DNA of 26,674 bases, taken from NCBI GenBank assembly GCA_965112735.1, contig CBCOSG010000006.1, positions 1 through 26,674 of the forward strand. Reading direction: 5' to 3'. The position numbers and the translations under genes are program-made. This DNA comes from Phaeosaccion multiseriatum (lineage: Eukaryota; Ochrophyta, other classes). The notes beneath the pieces were generated by a model. The model worked only from the letters and a program-made list of their open reading frames with translations, had not been told where the DNA came from and did no database searches. Of the stretch, positions 16,789 to 26,674 are shown piece after piece; position 1 is the stretch's first letter; each line of letters begins with the position of its first letter.

Positions 16789-17157
16789 ATGCTTATAATA
16801 AGTAAGCATTATTTAAAATTTATGAAAATGGAAAGTCAATACTATTTTGTTTTAGGGAGTCAAAATTTTCTTTTAATTCATGAACCTTTTGAAGAAGTAC
16901 TACGGGAACGGGTAGAATATTATCGCTCAATTGAAAAACGTTTAGATTTCTGGTTATTACCAAGTCCTCAATTTTTAGAACTTCCCGAACTGCAATCAAT
17001 AAAAAAAGAATGTTTAACGAATAATATTGCTCTTGTTTCTACCAATAAAAATTTTGTTACTTGGTTAAAACTAAGATTTAATAATGTAATAATAGGTGAG
17101 TTTACTGGTCCTTCATCGAAATTAAAAAGTCCATTAGCTTATAACTGTATTTATTAA
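16789..17157 (+). CDS. ycf54: Ycf54, IR copy B
   Basis: Identical to 5011-5379. The likely functional start is one of the in-frame ATGs at 16822 or 16828 rather than 16789, by comparison with the family N-terminus. Confidence 0.88.
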   Translation: MLIISKHYLKFMKMESQYYFVLGSQNFLLIHEPFEEVLRERVEYYRSIEKRLDFWLLPSPQFLELPELQSIKKECLTNNIALVSTNKNFVTWLKLRFNNVIIGEFTGPSSKLKSPLAYNCIY

Positions 17158-17306
17158 TTTAAAAGAGTACTAAACCCCCTCTCACATTTATTATTATAAT
17201 TTTCAAACTAACATCTATAGAAATGACTCACGATTCTGACTAATTTCCTTTACTTAATTACTAGAAAGTCTTTTTTTTCTTTTTATATTTATAAAAAATT
17301 ACAAGT

Positions 17307-19964
17307 ATGATTCAACATTTTTCTACTGAAAAAAAACTATGGAATACTTACCGGCCCATTATTCAAAATATTAATGCACTAGAAAATGAATTTAGTACTC
17401 TTTTACCAAGTGAAATTAAGGAAAGGATTGGTTTGTTAAAAAATACTATGTCGACAAATAATGCCAAACTTACAAATTCAATTATTACTAATACTTTTGC
17501 TTTAACTCGTGAGGCATCTAAACGAACTTTAGGCTTAAGACATTATGATACTCAATTACTTGGTGGATTAATTCTTAATGAAGGAAAAATCGCTGAAATG
17601 GCAACTGGTGAAGGGAAAACTTTGGTTGCAAGTTGTCCAGCCGCTACAAATGCTCTATCTACTGAAGGAGTTCATATTATTACAGTAAATGAGTATTTAG
17701 CACAGCGGGATATGGAATGGATGCAAAAAATTTATCAATGTTTAGGATTAACGGTTGGCTTAATTAAAGAGAATATGCCACAAGCTGAACGGAAACAAAA
17801 TTATCTTTGTGATATTACTTACATTACTAATACAGAAATTGGATTTGATTTTCTAAGAGATAATTTAGTAACAGAAACGAATGAGATTACTCAACGACGG
17901 TTCAATTTTTGTATTATCGATGAAATTGACTCAGTACTAATTGATGAAGCCAGAACACCTATAATTATTTCAACCTTATCCAAAGTTAGATTGGATAAAT
18001 TTTTTAAAGCTGATCAACTTATAACACGGTTTAAAGAGAACCTTCATTTTGAACTTGATGAAAAAACGAAAACTGCGAGTTTAACAGAATTAGGATTTTA
18101 TATAAGTAAAGTTTTACTGAAAGTTGATAATCTTTATACTACCAATGATCCTTGGATCGGTTACATATTAAATGCAATTAGAGCAAAATGCTTATTTCTT
18201 CGTAATATTGATTATATAGTTCAAAATAATGAAGTTGTTATTATAGATAAATTTACTGGAAGAAGTATGGAAGGACGAAAATGGGGAGAAGGTTTACACC
18301 AAGCAATTGAAGCAAAAGAAGGATTAACAAATTTACAAAAGACAAAAACCTTAGCATCGATTACATATCAAAATTTATTCCGCTTATATCCTAAATTGTC
18401 AGGAATGACTGGAACAGCTAAAACTGAGCAACTTGAATTTGAAAATACTTATAATTTAGCTGTTGTCGTCTTACCAACATTTAGACCCATTATACGGAAA
18501 GATCTATCAGATTTAATTTATTTTAATCAATTTAGTAAATGGAAAGCTATCTGTCTAGAAGTTAAAGAAATTCATAAAACAGGTCGTCCAATTCTTGTAG
18601 GAACTACAACAATTGAAAATTCTGAGATATTTTCTTTTTTGTTGGCCGCGTATGAGATTCCACACCAACTTTTAAATGCTAAACCCGAAACTACTAAATT
18701 AGAATCACAAATTATTGCACAAGCAGGTTGCTTGAACTCCATAACTATTTCGACCAATATGGCAGGCCGAGGAACGGATATATTATTAGGAGGTAATCCT
18801 GAATTTAAAGCCCGTAGTCAATTTAAAAAATTATTACAAAAATTGGCTAATAATGAAATTTCAAATATCAGCCTAGATTCTAATGTAAAAAATATTTTTT
18901 ATACTTTAATAAATTATGTACACAAAAATTATTCTGCCCAAATTTTGGAACTTTTTACTAAAAAAACTACTAATAATTATGTAAATTTTTTAACTTCAGG
19001 AAAAGATAAAAGAAAAATTTTTGACCAAAGAATGTATCAAATTTATGAAATAATATTAGATTATTATAAAAAAAAATGTGAAGAACAAGCAAAAATAATA
19101 AAAGAACTTGGTGGTTTGTATGTAATTGGAAGTGAAAGACATGAATCACGACGGATTGATAATCAACTTCGTGGCCGGGCAGGTAGACAGGGAGACCCTG
19201 GTAGCTCTAGATTTTTTGTAAGTTTAGAAGATCCACTATTAAAAATTTTCGGTGGAAAAAATGTGGCAAGCACAGTAGATATGTTAAATTTGAAAAAAAC
19301 CGATCAAGCTCTTGAATCTCAACTATTTTCTAACTTAATCAATTCAGCTCAGGAAAAAATCGAAAGTCATTTTTATAATGAGCGTAAAAATTTAGATAAG
19401 TATGACCAGGTTTTAAATCAACACAGGTTTTATATTTTAAATATTAGGAAAAAAATTGTTTTTTCTTCAAGATTTAAAGAATTAATACTCAGTTTTATGG
19501 AAAGCTTTATTGATGAATTGATTGATAACTTAAAAATTACAATGACTTCAAATGTAGAGAACAATTTATCAAATACTGAACTATATTCATTATTAAGTAT
19601 CATGGATATGACAGTTTCAACCCTTTCTCCACAAATTAAAAATTTAGAAAACTTCCGTGCATTCTTATATAGACAAGCTTGGTCAGTTTACGATACAAAA
19701 GAATATGAATTTGGCGCCTATGAGTTTGAATTACTTTCCCAATATGAAAAAGCAATTTTATTAAAATATATAGACTTTTATTGGTCAACACATTTAGAAA
19801 ATATGACATTTTTAAAAGAATCTATAAATTGGGAAGCGTATAGTCAAAAAGATCCTTTTAATAAATATTGTGAAAGTTCTCAAATATTATTCAATATGGT
19901 ATTAAAGGATATAAGAGATATTGTTTTATTAGGCGTGTTTTCATCGAAAATTATTCCATCTTAA
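17307..19964 (+). CDS. secA: SecA translocase ATPase, IR copy B
   Basis: Same 885-residue protein as 2205-4862. The upstream spacer differs from copy A by one base in a T/A run (8 versus 7) at about 17271-17278, which does not touch the coding frame. Confidence 0.97.
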   Translation: MIQHFSTEKKLWNTYRPIIQNINALENEFSTLLPSEIKERIGLLKNTMSTNNAKLTNSIITNTFALTREASKRTLGLRHYDTQLLGGLILNEGKIAEMATGEGKTLVASCPAATNALSTEGVHIITVNEYLAQRDMEWMQKIYQCLGLTVGLIKENMPQAERKQNYLCDITYITNTEIGFDFLRDNLVTETNEITQRRFNFCIIDEIDSVLIDEARTPIIISTLSKVRLDKFFKADQLITRFKENLHFELDEKTKTASLTELGFYISKVLLKVDNLYTTNDPWIGYILNAIRAKCLFLRNIDYIVQNNEVVIIDKFTGRSMEGRKWGEGLHQAIEAKEGLTNLQKTKTLASITYQNLFRLYPKLSGMTGTAKTEQLEFENTYNLAVVVLPTFRPIIRKDLSDLIYFNQFSKWKAICLEVKEIHKTGRPILVGTTTIENSEIFSFLLAAYEIPHQLLNAKPETTKLESQIIAQAGCLNSITISTNMAGRGTDILLGGNPEFKARSQFKKLLQKLANNEISNISLDSNVKNIFYTLINYVHKNYSAQILELFTKKTTNNYVNFLTSGKDKRKIFDQRMYQIYEIILDYYKKKCEEQAKIIKELGGLYVIGSERHESRRIDNQLRGRAGRQGDPGSSRFFVSLEDPLLKIFGGKNVASTVDMLNLKKTDQALESQLFSNLINSAQEKIESHFYNERKNLDKYDQVLNQHRFYILNIRKKIVFSSRFKELILSFMESFIDELIDNLKITMTSNVENNLSNTELYSLLSIMDMTVSTLSPQIKNLENFRAFLYRQAWSVYDTKEYEFGAYEFELLSQYEKAILLKYIDFYWSTHLENMTFLKESINWEAYSQKDPFNKYCESSQILFNMVLKDIRDIVLLGVFSSKIIPS

Positions 19965-20150
19965 TTAAGAATAAACTAGCTATAATTCTATTATTATGAT
20001 CTTTTATTTAGATGTTGAAGAAAAACAACAATCTATAATTTAAAATTATAAGTATGTATAAAAAAGAAAAAGTTATATAAATTCTAAACTTTAAATAGTC
20101 CGGTTTAACATTTAATTCTTTCTACTATATATTTTTTAAAAATGTTAAAT

Positions 20151-20264
20151 ATGGATGCACGTCTTCTTATTGTCTTTGCCCCCGCATTAATTGCCGCTTC
20201 TTGGGCATTATACAATATTGGTCGTGTTGCCGTGCAACAATTAGTCCGAATGACTTCAAATTAA
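20151..20264 (+). CDS. psbY: Photosystem II protein Y, IR copy B
   Basis: Mirror of 1905-2018. The alternative start is ATG 20142, three codons upstream. Confidence 0.9.
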   Translation: MDARLLIVFAPALIAASWALYNIGRVAVQQLVRMTSN

Positions 20265-20314
20265 TCTTATAAAGATCAATTAATATATATTAATAAAAAA
20301 AGAGGAATAAAAAA

Positions 20315-20485
20315 ATGGCAGTGCCAAAAAAACGTACTTCCAAAATGATGAAAAACAAGCGAAAAGCTAGCTGGAAAAAAAAAGCAAAAGTTAGTGCCAC
20401 AGCTGCGTTTTCTTTAGCAAAATCTATCTTATCAAATAAACAAAAAAGTTTTATATATAAGTTGGAAAAAAAAACTTCAGAGTAA
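20315..20485 (+). CDS. rpl32: 50S ribosomal protein L32, IR copy B
   Basis: Mirror of 1684-1854, 56 residues. An AGAGGA purine stretch about 9 bases before ATG may be the ribosome binding site. Confidence 0.93.
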   Translation: MAVPKKRTSKMMKNKRKASWKKKAKVSATAAFSLAKSILSNKQKSFIYKLEKKTSE

Positions 20486-20733
20486 ATAATTCAATTTTAA
20501 GAATTATACATATAAAAATAAAATATTCTTTACTTTTAACTCCAGAATAAAAAAATTATTATTTAATTAGACTATAAAATTTGTATTTATTGATGGCCAA
20601 GCCAGGTATAAATTTAGTATCTACTTTATTAAGCAAAAAATATTATTTCCCAGTTTTTTTAAAAAATACAAAATCTCTTATATTATATATTTTCTTAAGA
20701 TGGGCTAATTATTTTAATAAGGAATATACTTTT

Positions 20734-20815
20734 TGCGGACAGAGAGACTTGAACTCTCATAACTATCGTTACCAGAATCTAAACCTGACGCGTCTACCAA
20801 TTTCGCCATGTCCGC
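20734..20815 (-). tRNA. trnL(uag): tRNA-Leu (UAG), IR copy B
   Basis: Mirror of 1354-1435, same 82-base sequence. Confidence 0.95.
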
Positions 20816-21158
20816 TATTTATTTGTAGATTTATTCTTTATTTATAAATAATTTATAAATAAAGAAATACTATATGGTTACAATTCCATTATAAAGATTA
20901 TTTTAAAAATAATCTTTATAATATTTTAAAAATCCTCTTTATAACGGGATTGTAACCATTCGACAAACTCTTCCAAGTTTTTTGGCTCTCCTTTTTTCGG
21001 AGTCTCTTTCGAAATCTCCTTCGAAGGAGGGTCTGGCGATTTAGAAGGTTTTTTTTTTTTTTTTTTCCTCAATCTACGTAATCGAGTTCTAATGTTTGAT
21101 ATTAGATTGATATTGATATTATATATATACCAAAATCTAGTTATTTTTATATTATATA
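20816..21158. other. Spacer trnL-psbA with hairpin, ORF tail and T18 run, IR copy B
   Basis: Mirror of 1013-1353. The nested hairpin is at 20874-20959 and the open frame tail is at 20926-21048 on the minus strand. The homopolymer 21049-21066 has 18 residues, two more than copy A, and this keeps the Lys/Pro-rich frame open further upstream. Confidence 0.7.
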
Positions 21159-22249
<1,091 letters not shown>

Positions 22250-22630
22250 AAAAATAATTTTTGACGATAAATTTATATTCTTTTCATACGATTTTTGAAA
22301 TTTAAATCATACAAGGTTAGCAAATTTAAATTTATTAGAACAATAATTTTTAATACAAAAGACATTAACAATTATTAATTAAAGTAAATCTAATATCCTT
22401 AAATTATAAACTTTTAATACGGAAATTGTAGTTTTACAATTTAAACTATTAAAAATTTATAAAATCGATAACCATAACTATATTATAACACAAAGAGACT
22501 TACAAAGCAAGTTTTAAATTTTACATTTAACTTTAAGCACAAAAATATTTTCATTTTATACAATATTCCTCCTATAAAGTAGTAAATTGTAATTTTTTCT
22601 ATAGTAATTTTAAGGTATAGTATTCTTTGG
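22250..22630. other. Spacer 5S rRNA - psbA
   Basis: AT-rich sequence holds the psbA 5' UTR and presumably its promoter. I see no convincing -35/-10 pair. A TATAAT lies near 22403-22408 (minus strand) without a good -35. A small hairpin, ATTGTAGTTTTACAAT, is at 22425-22440. No gene visible. Confidence 0.6.
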
Positions 22631-22749
22631 ACTTTGGCATAAGCTATTTTCCCGGAAAGTCCCCTTTCAAGTATTTTCACTATATTAACATTTAACAACT
22701 GAGTTCGAGATGGATCAGTGTGGAACTATTAATTTTTAAACACCAAAGT
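22631..22749 (-). rRNA. rrn5: 5S ribosomal RNA
   Basis: Read on the minus strand, the terminal stem ACTTTGG pairs with CCAAAGT. The conserved core CCACACTGATCCATCTCGAA and the GGGAAAATAGCT region near the 3' end match bacterial/plastid 5S RNA. It is about 119 bases long. End positions come from the terminal helix. It follows 23S by about 30 bases. Confidence 0.93.
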
Positions 22750-22779
22750 TTTTGCTTCTAAAGTTAAAAATTAATTCAA

Positions 22780-22902
22780 GTCCTCGATCTATTAGCACAT
22801 CTCAGCTGAATACATTACTGCACTTACACTTAATGCCTATCTACTAGCTAGTCTTGCTAGGATCTTACTTGTTTACACAATGAGAGTACTCATCTTGAGG
22901 GG

Positions 22903-22935
<33 letters not shown>

Positions 22936-23060
22936 TTTCCACACTTAGCTACCCAGCGTTTACCATTGGCATGATAACTGGTACACCAGCGGTATGTCCT
23001 TCCTGGTCCTCTCGTACTAAGGAAGGCTCCTCTCAATACTCTAACGCCTACACCGGATAT

Positions 23061-23096
<36 letters not shown>

Positions 23097-23144
23097 ACGT
23101 ACCGCTTTCATGGGCGAACAGCCCAACCCTTGGGACGTACTACC

Positions 23145-23213
<69 letters not shown>

Positions 23214-23389
23214 CAGCCTGTTATCCCTAGAGTAACTTTTATCCGTTGAGTGACGCCTTTTCCACTCAATAGCGCCAGATCACTAAGACCGACTTTCGTC
23301 TCTGTTCGACTTGTAGGTCTTACAGTCAAGCTTCCTTTTGCCTTTGCACTCTACGATCGATTTCTGTCCGATCTGAGGAAACCTTTGTA

Positions 23390-23441
<52 letters not shown>

Positions 23442-23690
23442 AACTGTTCTTTAACCGGCTAACGGTATAAAGTTAGAGTTCTAGCCTTGTTAGAGTGGTA
23501 TCTCACTGATAGCTCCACCAATTCCGCAAAATTAGCTTCAAAGCTTCCCACCTATGCTGCGCAAACAAAGCCCGAAATCAATTTCAGGTTACAGTAAAGC
23601 TTCATAGGGTCTTTCTGTCCAGGTGCAGGTAGTCCGCATCTTCACAGACAAGTCTATTTCGCCGAGCCTCTCTCCGAGACAGTGTCCAAA

Positions 23691-23776
<86 letters not shown>

Positions 23777-24535
23777 AGGGCTTCAGTCACTAGCTTCATT
23801 ATAATAACTAACCAGCTTCTTTAACCTTATGGCACTGGGCAGGCGTCAGCCTCCATATGTTGTCTTACGACTTTGCGGAGACCTGTGTTTTTGATAAACA
23901 GTCGCTTGGACCTTGTTATTGCAACCTAAAAAGGTACTCCTTCTCCCGAAGTTACGGAGTTATTTTGCCGAGTTCCTTAGAGAGAGTTATCTCGCGCCCC
24001 TTAGTATACTCTACTAACCCACCTGTGTCGGTTTATGGTACAGGCTCTCTTTATTTATGACAGTGCAGGCTTTTCTTGGAAGTTTAGCATCGATTACTTT
24101 AATACCGTGGTATTTTTTCGTATTAACGGCTCAGCTCAATGTATTTTCTCTACATCTCAACACCTTAAACGCTTAAACCAGTAACCAGCATCTGGATAAT
24201 CTAGCAACCTTCGTCCCCCGTTGCCAATAAAGAGGGGTATCGGAATAAAACCCATTGTCCATCGACTACGCTTTTCAGCCTCGCCTTAGGTCCTGACTTA
24301 CCCCCCGCGGACGAGCCTTCCGGAGGAAACCTTAGGTTTTCGGGGCATTGGATTCTCACCAATGTTTTCGCTACTCAAGCCGACATTCTCACTTCTGTTT
24401 TGTCCACGCCCGCTAACGCTAACGCTTTAATCTAATACAGAACGCTCCCCTACCGATAAATATTATTTTTGTTGTTATTATCTCACAGTTTCGGCAAATT
24501 ACTTAGTCCCGTTCATTTTCGGCGCAAGATTACTA

Positions 24536-24566
<31 letters not shown>

Positions 24567-25156
24567 ATAGCTGCTTCTAAGCTAACCTCCCGGTTGTTTC
24601 TGTCTTCTCACCACCTTTTCCACTTAGTAATTATTTGGGGGCCTTAACTGGTGATCTGGGCTGTTTCCCTCTTGACAATGGAGCTTATCCCCCATAGTCT
24701 TACTGGTTAATTATACACTTAGTATTCTTAGTTTGCCTCGATTTGGTACCGAATTACCAGCCCGTATCGAAACAGTGCTTTACCCCTAAGCTATAACATT
24801 AACCGCTGCGCCTAAACACATTTCGGGGAGAACCAGCTAGCTCCGAATTCGATTGGCATTTCACCCCTAACCACAGCTCATCCGCTGATTTTTCAACATC
24901 AGTCGGTTCGGACCTCCGCTTAGTATTACCTAAGTTTCATCCTGGCCATGGTTAGATCATCCGGGTTCGGGTCTGTAATTAGTGACGAACGCCCTATTAA
25001 GGCTCGCTTTCACTATGGCTCCAGTAAGAATTACTTTAACCTGCCACTAACTACAAGTCGCCGGCTCATTCTTCAACAGGCACGCAGGTAGACGTTATTA
25101 GTCGTCCTTCTACTGCTTGTAAGCTTACGGTTTCATGTTCTTTTCACTCCCCTCCC

Positions 25157-25203
<47 letters not shown>

Positions 25204-25674
25204 TTTAGTAGTATTTAGTCTTACGAGGTGGTCCTCGTAGATTCACACGGGATTTCACGTGCCCCATGCTACTCGGGATATTTGATTAAATCCAAAGGAT
25301 TTTCGACTACAAGACTATCACTTTCTTTGGTTTATTATTCCAATAATAATTCGTCTAATCATTTTTTTCTAAATATTCAAATCCCACAACCCTATCTAAT
25401 TTAAAATTAGATAGTTTAGACTGTTCCCGCTTCGCTCGCCGCTACTAAGGGAATCGTTTTTACTTTCTTTTCCTCTAGCTACTAAGATGTTTCAATTCAC
25501 TAGGTTCGCTCTTTTCTATTTATCAATTTAATAGATAGTTCCAAGGAGTTGCCTCATTCGGAAATCTCCGGGTCATTGCTTGTTCCCAGCTATCCGAAGC
25601 GTTTCGCCGGTAACCGCGTCCTTCTTCGCCTCTAAATGCCAAGGTATCCTCCGTAAGCTCTTAATTCCTTGATA
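22780..25674 (-). rRNA. rrn23: 23S ribosomal RNA
   Basis: The minus strand carries a full bacterial-type 23S. The 5' part has ACGGAGGATACCTTGGCA and the 3' part has the sarcin/ricin region and TCGAGGACTTG. Flanking arms near 25675-25705 and 22755-22780 are complementary (CTTCTAAAGTTAAAAA type) and would form the processing stem around the mature RNA. Ends are placed by alignment to the bacterial terminal helix and are good to about 10 bases. It is about 2.9 kb and no intron is evident. Confidence 0.95.
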
Positions 25675-25732
25675 TTAAAGTTTTATTTTTTAACTTTAGA
25701 AGAGTTATTTCTATAAATTTAAAGAAAATTTG

Positions 25733-25805
25733 TGGAGATAAGCGGACTCGAACCGCTGACATTTGCCTTGCAAAGGCAACGCTCTACCAACTGAGCTATA
25801 CCCCC
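25733..25805 (-). tRNA. trnA(ugc): tRNA-Ala (UGC)
   Basis: The 73-base cloverleaf has acceptor GGGGGTA pairing with TATCTCC (two G-T pairs), discriminator A, and anticodon TGC in the loop TTTGCAA. It has no intron, unlike land-plant trnA. It sits in the 16S-23S spacer. Confidence 0.96.
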
Positions 25806-25808
25806 AGC

Positions 25809-25833
25809 TGGGCCATCCTGGATTTGAACCAGG

Positions 25834-25882
<49 letters not shown>
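25809..25882 (-). tRNA. trnI(gau): tRNA-Ile (GAU)
   Basis: The 74-base cloverleaf has acceptor GGGCTAT pairing with ATGGCCC, discriminator A, and anticodon GAT in CTGATAA. It has no intron. Only three bases separate it from trnA, so the pair must be released by tightly coupled processing. Confidence 0.96.
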
Positions 25883-25948
25883 TTTTTATAAAAAGGTTTA
25901 TCAATCAATATCTTAATCAACTTGTTGTTAAGATAATTATTTTCCATT

Positions 25949-26072
25949 AAAGGAGGTGATCCAGCCGCACGTTCCCGTACGGCTACCTTGTTACGACTTC
26001 ACCCTAGTCATCAACTCTACCCTAACTGCCTTCCTCTAGAAACTAGTTAAAATAACAACTTTAGGTATAGCC

Positions 26073-26110
<38 letters not shown>

Positions 26111-26160
26111 AGAACAGATTCACCGCTGTATAGCTGACCAGCGATTACTAGCGATTCCAT

Positions 26161-26196
<36 letters not shown>

Positions 26197-26369
26197 ACGA
26201 ATAGGTTTGAAGATTCACTGACTTTCGCAAGCTCGTAACTTTTTGTCCTATCCAATGTAGCACGTGTGTAGCCCAGGACGTAAAGGGCATGATGACTTGA
26301 CGTCATCCTCACCTTCCTCCGATTTGTCACCGGCAGTCTTTCTAGATTCCTAATAAAAGCAACTAAAAA

Positions 26370-26435
<66 letters not shown>

Positions 26436-26521
26436 CCACCTGTGTATATGTTCTAATAAAAGCACTTTCATCTTTCGATAAAATCCATATCATGCAAATC
26501 CTGGTAAGGTTCTTCGCGTTG

Positions 26522-26583
<62 letters not shown>

Positions 26584-26674
26584 CCCTTGCGAGCGTACTT
26601 CCCAGGCGGGATACTTAATGCGTTAGCTACAATACTGTATGGATTAATACACACAATATCTAGTATCCAACGTT
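25949..26674 (-). rRNA. rrn16: 16S ribosomal RNA, partial (5' part outside window)
   Basis: The minus strand shows the 3' end GGATCACCTCCTTT with its anti-Shine-Dalgarno, the GTACACACCGCCCGTC site, GCAACGAGCGCAACCC and the AATTGACGGGGGCCCGCACA region. The window ends inside the gene, so about half of a typical 1.5-kb 16S is present. The 3' end is exact to within a few bases. Confidence 0.97.

Noticed and set aside
22483-22698. 71-codon frame over 5S rRNA
   Set aside because: Overlaps the 5S gene on the same strand; translation of an RNA gene.
22923-24060. Frames of 85 and 67 codons inside 23S
   Set aside because: rRNA sequence; open frames by chance.
26163-26372. 69-codon frame inside 16S
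   Set aside because: rRNA sequence.

Overview
The window is a piece of an AT-rich plastid genome of red-algal ancestry, most likely from an ochrophyte (stramenopile) alga. The basis is the gene content: plastid-encoded secA, tic20/ycf60, thiG, psbY, ycf54, rpl21, rpl27, rpl32, rpl34, ccs1 and ccsA, an intron-free trnA/trnI pair between 16S and 23S, and psbA plus the rRNA operon on one inverted-repeat arm. The class (for example chrysophyte, synurophyte or eustigmatophyte) cannot be fixed from sequence alone.

Layout: almost the whole window is one large palindrome. IR copy A (1-9664) and IR copy B (12504-22169, continuing outward) surround a very small single-copy region (SSC) of about 2.84 kb (9665-12503). 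From the outer side toward the SSC, each IR arm carries psbA, a structured spacer, trnL(UAG), rpl32, psbY, secA, ycf54, a possible 34-aa membrane peptide, an unusual GC-richer structured island, trnN(GUU), thiG, psaC, ccsA, a 42-aa ORF and rpl21. Beyond psbA, copy B continues into the rRNA operon on the minus strand: 5S, 23S, trnA(UGC), trnI(GAU) and a partial 16S that runs off the window end. The matching part of copy A lies outside the window.

The SSC holds four genes in two convergent pairs: rpl34 and ccs1 on plus, rpl27 and tic20 on minus. The IR/SSC junction sits 8 bases inside both rpl34 and rpl27, so both take their start codon and upstream region from the IR. One rpl21 copy therefore leads rpl34-ccs1 and the other leads rpl27-tic20.

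Functionally the window combines photosystem subunits (psbA, psbY, psaC), cytochrome c maturation (ccsA with ccs1), protein translocation (secA, tic20), chlorophyll synthesis (ycf54), thiamine synthesis (thiG) and translation (rRNAs, tRNAs, ribosomal proteins).

The most notable points are three length differences between the IR copies, one of which frameshifts psbA copy B at the codon for a manganese-cluster ligand of D1; a frameshift in ccs1 at a seven-A run; the tiny SSC; the start-codon-sharing junction; and a GC-richer block with strong hairpins and an unrecognised ORF between ycf54 and trnN.
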